7,153 nucleotides of DNA, taken from Brevibacterium picturae (GTDB taxonomy: Bacteria; Actinomycetota; Actinomycetes; Actinomycetales; Brevibacteriaceae). The position numbers and the translations under genes were made by a program. The number at the start of each line of letters is the position of its first letter. Within the stretch, counting starts at the first letter, position 1. This document shows, one piece after another, positions 5,704-7,153 of this stretch. The notes beneath the pieces were generated by a model. It was not told where the DNA came from and searched no databases. It was given only the letters and a program-made list of their open reading frames with translations. The DNA lies in NCBI RefSeq assembly GCF_030453725.1, contig NZ_JAKDJU010000153.1:1-7153 (forward strand), read 5' to 3'.

Positions 5704-5709
5704 CACAAT

Positions 5710-5739
5710 GCCTGTGCGTCCCTGCGGGGACGCACAGGC
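5710..5739. terminator. Bidirectional hairpin terminator between convergent genes
   Basis: A perfect 13-bp stem, GCCTGTGCGTCCC (5710-5722) with GGGACGCACAGGC (5727-5739), closes a TGCG loop. It begins 6 bases after the AraC-GyrI stop and lies 33 bases beyond the stop of the convergent HTTM gene. There is no long T tract on either side (only a weak ATTGTG on the minus-strand exit), as is common for terminators in GC-rich actinobacteria. It would serve both converging transcripts. Confidence 0.8.
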
Positions 5740-5772
5740 GTCACCACTGCCCAGTCTCAGCAGCGTCCGCCG

Positions 5773-6675
5773 TCACCTCGTGCTCGCGGCGAACCGCTTC
5801 GGGATCAGCTTCTCCAAGGGCAGGAACGCGGCCCAGCAGATGACCGTCGGCAGGAAGTGGATGCCCAGGGCGATGTAGGTCATGAGGTGGAAGAGCATGA
5901 AGAAGATGACGGCACCGTAGAGCCACTTGCCCTTGAGGAACAGCACGATCGGCGAGAGGAATTCGAAGGCCAGCGTCGCCCACTGCCCGGCGATGAGCAG
6001 GCCGGGCATCTCGAGGAACGGTTTCGACCATTCGGCACCGCGGCGCATGAGAGCCCAGACGATCACGGCTCCGTTGGCCCAGTGGGTGATATTGCCCGAG
6101 GCGATCCACTTCATCACCACCGAGTAGAAATACGTGAGGACGACGGAGATCTGCACGACCCGCAGTGCCCACCCTGCCTTCGCCGAGGTGGTTCCCACGT
6201 CCCGGAATCGTGCGATCCCGACCGTCGGCAGCACGACGACGGCGATGACGAGTGCCATGTGATCGTGGGCGACGTACCCGTAGCCCTGGGTGTAGAACAT
6301 CCACAGCCCGAAGGTGATCGCCACCATCCACCCACTGATGCGCTGGAGGATTCCGGCGGCCGCCAACAGCGAGAAGACGATGATCGCGGCGAGCAGGATC
6401 TGTGCGCCGAGGACGCTGACCGGTGGGATGTGGAGGAACCTGGCCAGCCACAGCGGTTGGTAGAGGTCAGGGGTCCATCCGTGTGGGATGACATCGGCGG
6501 AGATGGTCAGCACGTCGATGACGACGAAAATGTAGACGAAGACGCGGAAGATCGCGACCCGGGCCAGAGAGATCTGGGGCGTGAACCAGCCGATGATCGG
6601 ATTGCCGACCTTTGCCTTCGAGGAGGTGCCCGTCAGGGTCTGGGTCTTCGGTGTGGATTTCGCGGGCTTGTTCAC
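5773..6675 (-). CDS. HTTM domain membrane protein (vitamin K-dependent gamma-carboxylase-like)
   Basis: This 300-residue multi-pass membrane protein has about seven hydrophobic segments (approximately 36-58, 88-110, 113-128, 138-154, 168-187, 226-246 and 252-282) after a polar, lysine-rich N-terminus. The order and local motifs fit the HTTM (horizontally transferred transmembrane) domain, related to the membrane part of vitamin K-dependent gamma-carboxylase. These include SLARVAIFRVFVYIF (36-50) at the first helix and the aromatic/His-rich FYTQGYGYVAHDHM (127-140) before the fourth helix. No lumenal carboxylase domain follows, so carboxylase activity should not be assumed. Translation starts at GTG 6675. 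A GGGAGG sequence lies 4 bases upstream, inside the preceding gene, and the start overlaps that gene's stop as GTGA, so the two are translationally coupled. Function in bacteria is unknown. Confidence 0.8.
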   Translation of the reverse strand: MNKPAKSTPKTQTLTGTSSKAKVGNPIIGWFTPQISLARVAIFRVFVYIFVVIDVLTISADVIPHGWTPDLYQPLWLARFLHIPPVSVLGAQILLAAIIVFSLLAAAGILQRISGWMVAITFGLWMFYTQGYGYVAHDHMALVIAVVVLPTVGIARFRDVGTTSAKAGWALRVVQISVVLTYFYSVVMKWIASGNITHWANGAVIVWALMRRGAEWSKPFLEMPGLLIAGQWATLAFEFLSPIVLFLKGKWLYGAVIFFMLFHLMTYIALGIHFLPTVICWAAFLPLEKLIPKRFAASTR

Positions 6676-7142
6676 TGCACCTCCCAGGTCGCCAGGATCT
6701 TGTGTTCGGGCTCGCCGACGCTCTGCCCGTTCTCCAACTGAGTCACGGTGCGGCAGAGGATCATGGACTCCGGCTTCGGCTCATCCGGGTGGAGGCGCTC
6801 GTAGGAATCGGCCAAGGTCTGCAGGAGTTCGGGGTGGGCGATGACCCGGTCGAGCTGCGACTCGATGTCACCGCGTTCGATCCCGACTGTGTCCGTGTTG
6901 AAGCCGAGTCTGCGCGGTTCGTCCTCGCCGGGGAACTGGGCTTCGATGCACGTCGAATTCACTTCCCCGTTGAGGTCCTTGGCGGTGGCGTACTGGGTCA
7001 GCGACCCGAGCGGGAAGAAGTCGTTGGTGTTGAGGAACTGCCCGCAGGTGAGGATGACGAGGGCGATGGCCGTCGCCCCCAAGCGCCACATGATCGACCA
7101 TTTCGTCATCGGCTTCGGCTTCGTCGCGGTCTCTGAGTCCAC
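6672..7142 (-). CDS. Small single-TM protein coupled to the HTTM gene (5' end uncertain)
   Basis: At 156 residues from the GTG at 7142, this protein has a short basic cytoplasmic N-terminus, one hydrophobic segment (about 18-38), then a soluble, presumably extracytoplasmic region. The segment just after the membrane anchor, FLNTNDFFPLGSLTQYA (36-52), is followed by a beta-like stretch containing VNSTCIEAQF (61-70). A helical region (IESQLDRVIAHPELLQTLAD, 93-112) and YERLHPDEPK (114-123) come next. Two cysteines outside the membrane segment (65 and 130) could pair. I do not recognise a named family; I recall similar partners beside actinobacterial HTTM genes but cannot confirm it here. The reading frame stays open to the right edge and no Shine-Dalgarno precedes the GTG, so the true start may lie outside the window. 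Its stop overlaps the HTTM start by 4 bases, implying a shared complex or pathway. Confidence 0.7.
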   Translation of the reverse strand: MDSETATKPKPMTKWSIMWRLGATAIALVILTCGQFLNTNDFFPLGSLTQYATAKDLNGEVNSTCIEAQFPGEDEPRRLGFNTDTVGIERGDIESQLDRVIAHPELLQTLADSYERLHPDEPKPESMILCRTVTQLENGQSVGEPEHKILATWEVQ

Positions 7143-7153
7143 AGAGACGGCTG

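Noticed and set aside
5773..6675. Functional vitamin K-dependent gamma-carboxylase
   Set aside because: At 300 residues it has only the membrane part. The soluble domain of true carboxylases is missing, and I could not confirm the catalytic lysine.
5857..6741. 294-codon plus-strand frame opposite the HTTM gene
   Set aside because: Its strongly acidic, His-rich composition is the mirror of membrane-helix codons, with no domain support.

Overview
The window is 7,153 bases of GC-rich, densely packed bacterial chromosome. GC-rich codon use, GTG starts, TANNNT-type -10 boxes, two probable leaderless promoters and an HTTM membrane protein all point to an actinobacterium. A Brevibacterium-like member of the Micrococcales is my guess; the genus is inference only. 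I see no tRNA, rRNA, insertion sequence, phage gene or CRISPR array.

Layout. (1) 14-848, plus strand: a -10 box, a TPP riboswitch and tenA, a Cys-less TenA-type thiamin salvage hydrolase. (2) 983-1972, plus: an orphan ATP-grasp ligase. Its stop codon overlaps the start of a 71-codon ORF (1972-2187) that reads like the amputated N-terminus of a uridine-kinase-like P-loop protein. (3) 2192-3670, plus: a phytoene-desaturase/PYROXD2-type FAD oxidoreductase, probably translated from a leaderless mRNA. (4) 3642-4622, minus: an EamA/DMT-family transporter, convergent with the oxidoreductase and overlapping it by 29 bases. (5) 4804-5703, plus: an AraC-type regulator fused to a GyrI-like ligand-binding domain, divergent from the transporter. 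(6) A strong hairpin at 5710-5739 separates this from a minus-strand pair that enters from the right edge: a small one-TM protein (6672-7142 or longer) and an HTTM multi-pass membrane protein (5773-6675), joined by a 4-base GTGA overlap.

How they work together. tenA is a self-contained thiamin-responsive unit. The AraC-GyrI gene and the transporter look like a sensor-efflux module. Their 181-base shared spacer holds a 14-bp direct repeat (12/14 identical, 25-bp offset) just upstream of the transporter's inferred -35 zone, and a perfect 16-bp palindrome in front of the regulator gene. The regulator gene also has a well-placed internal Shine-Dalgarno and in-frame ATG exactly at the domain boundary, so it may encode both the full regulator and a free GyrI-like ligand-binding protein. 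The ATP-grasp and oxidoreductase genes have no assignable substrate. The HTTM pair is a conserved-looking but functionally uncharacterised membrane unit.

No gene-free stretch exceeds 300 bases. The longest, 1973-2191, holds the kinase-like remnant and the oxidoreductase promoter. I found no clearly new defence or mobile system. The points most worth a second look are the internal start of the AraC-GyrI gene, the operator-like elements in the divergent spacer, the kinase remnant, and the HTTM/small-protein pair.
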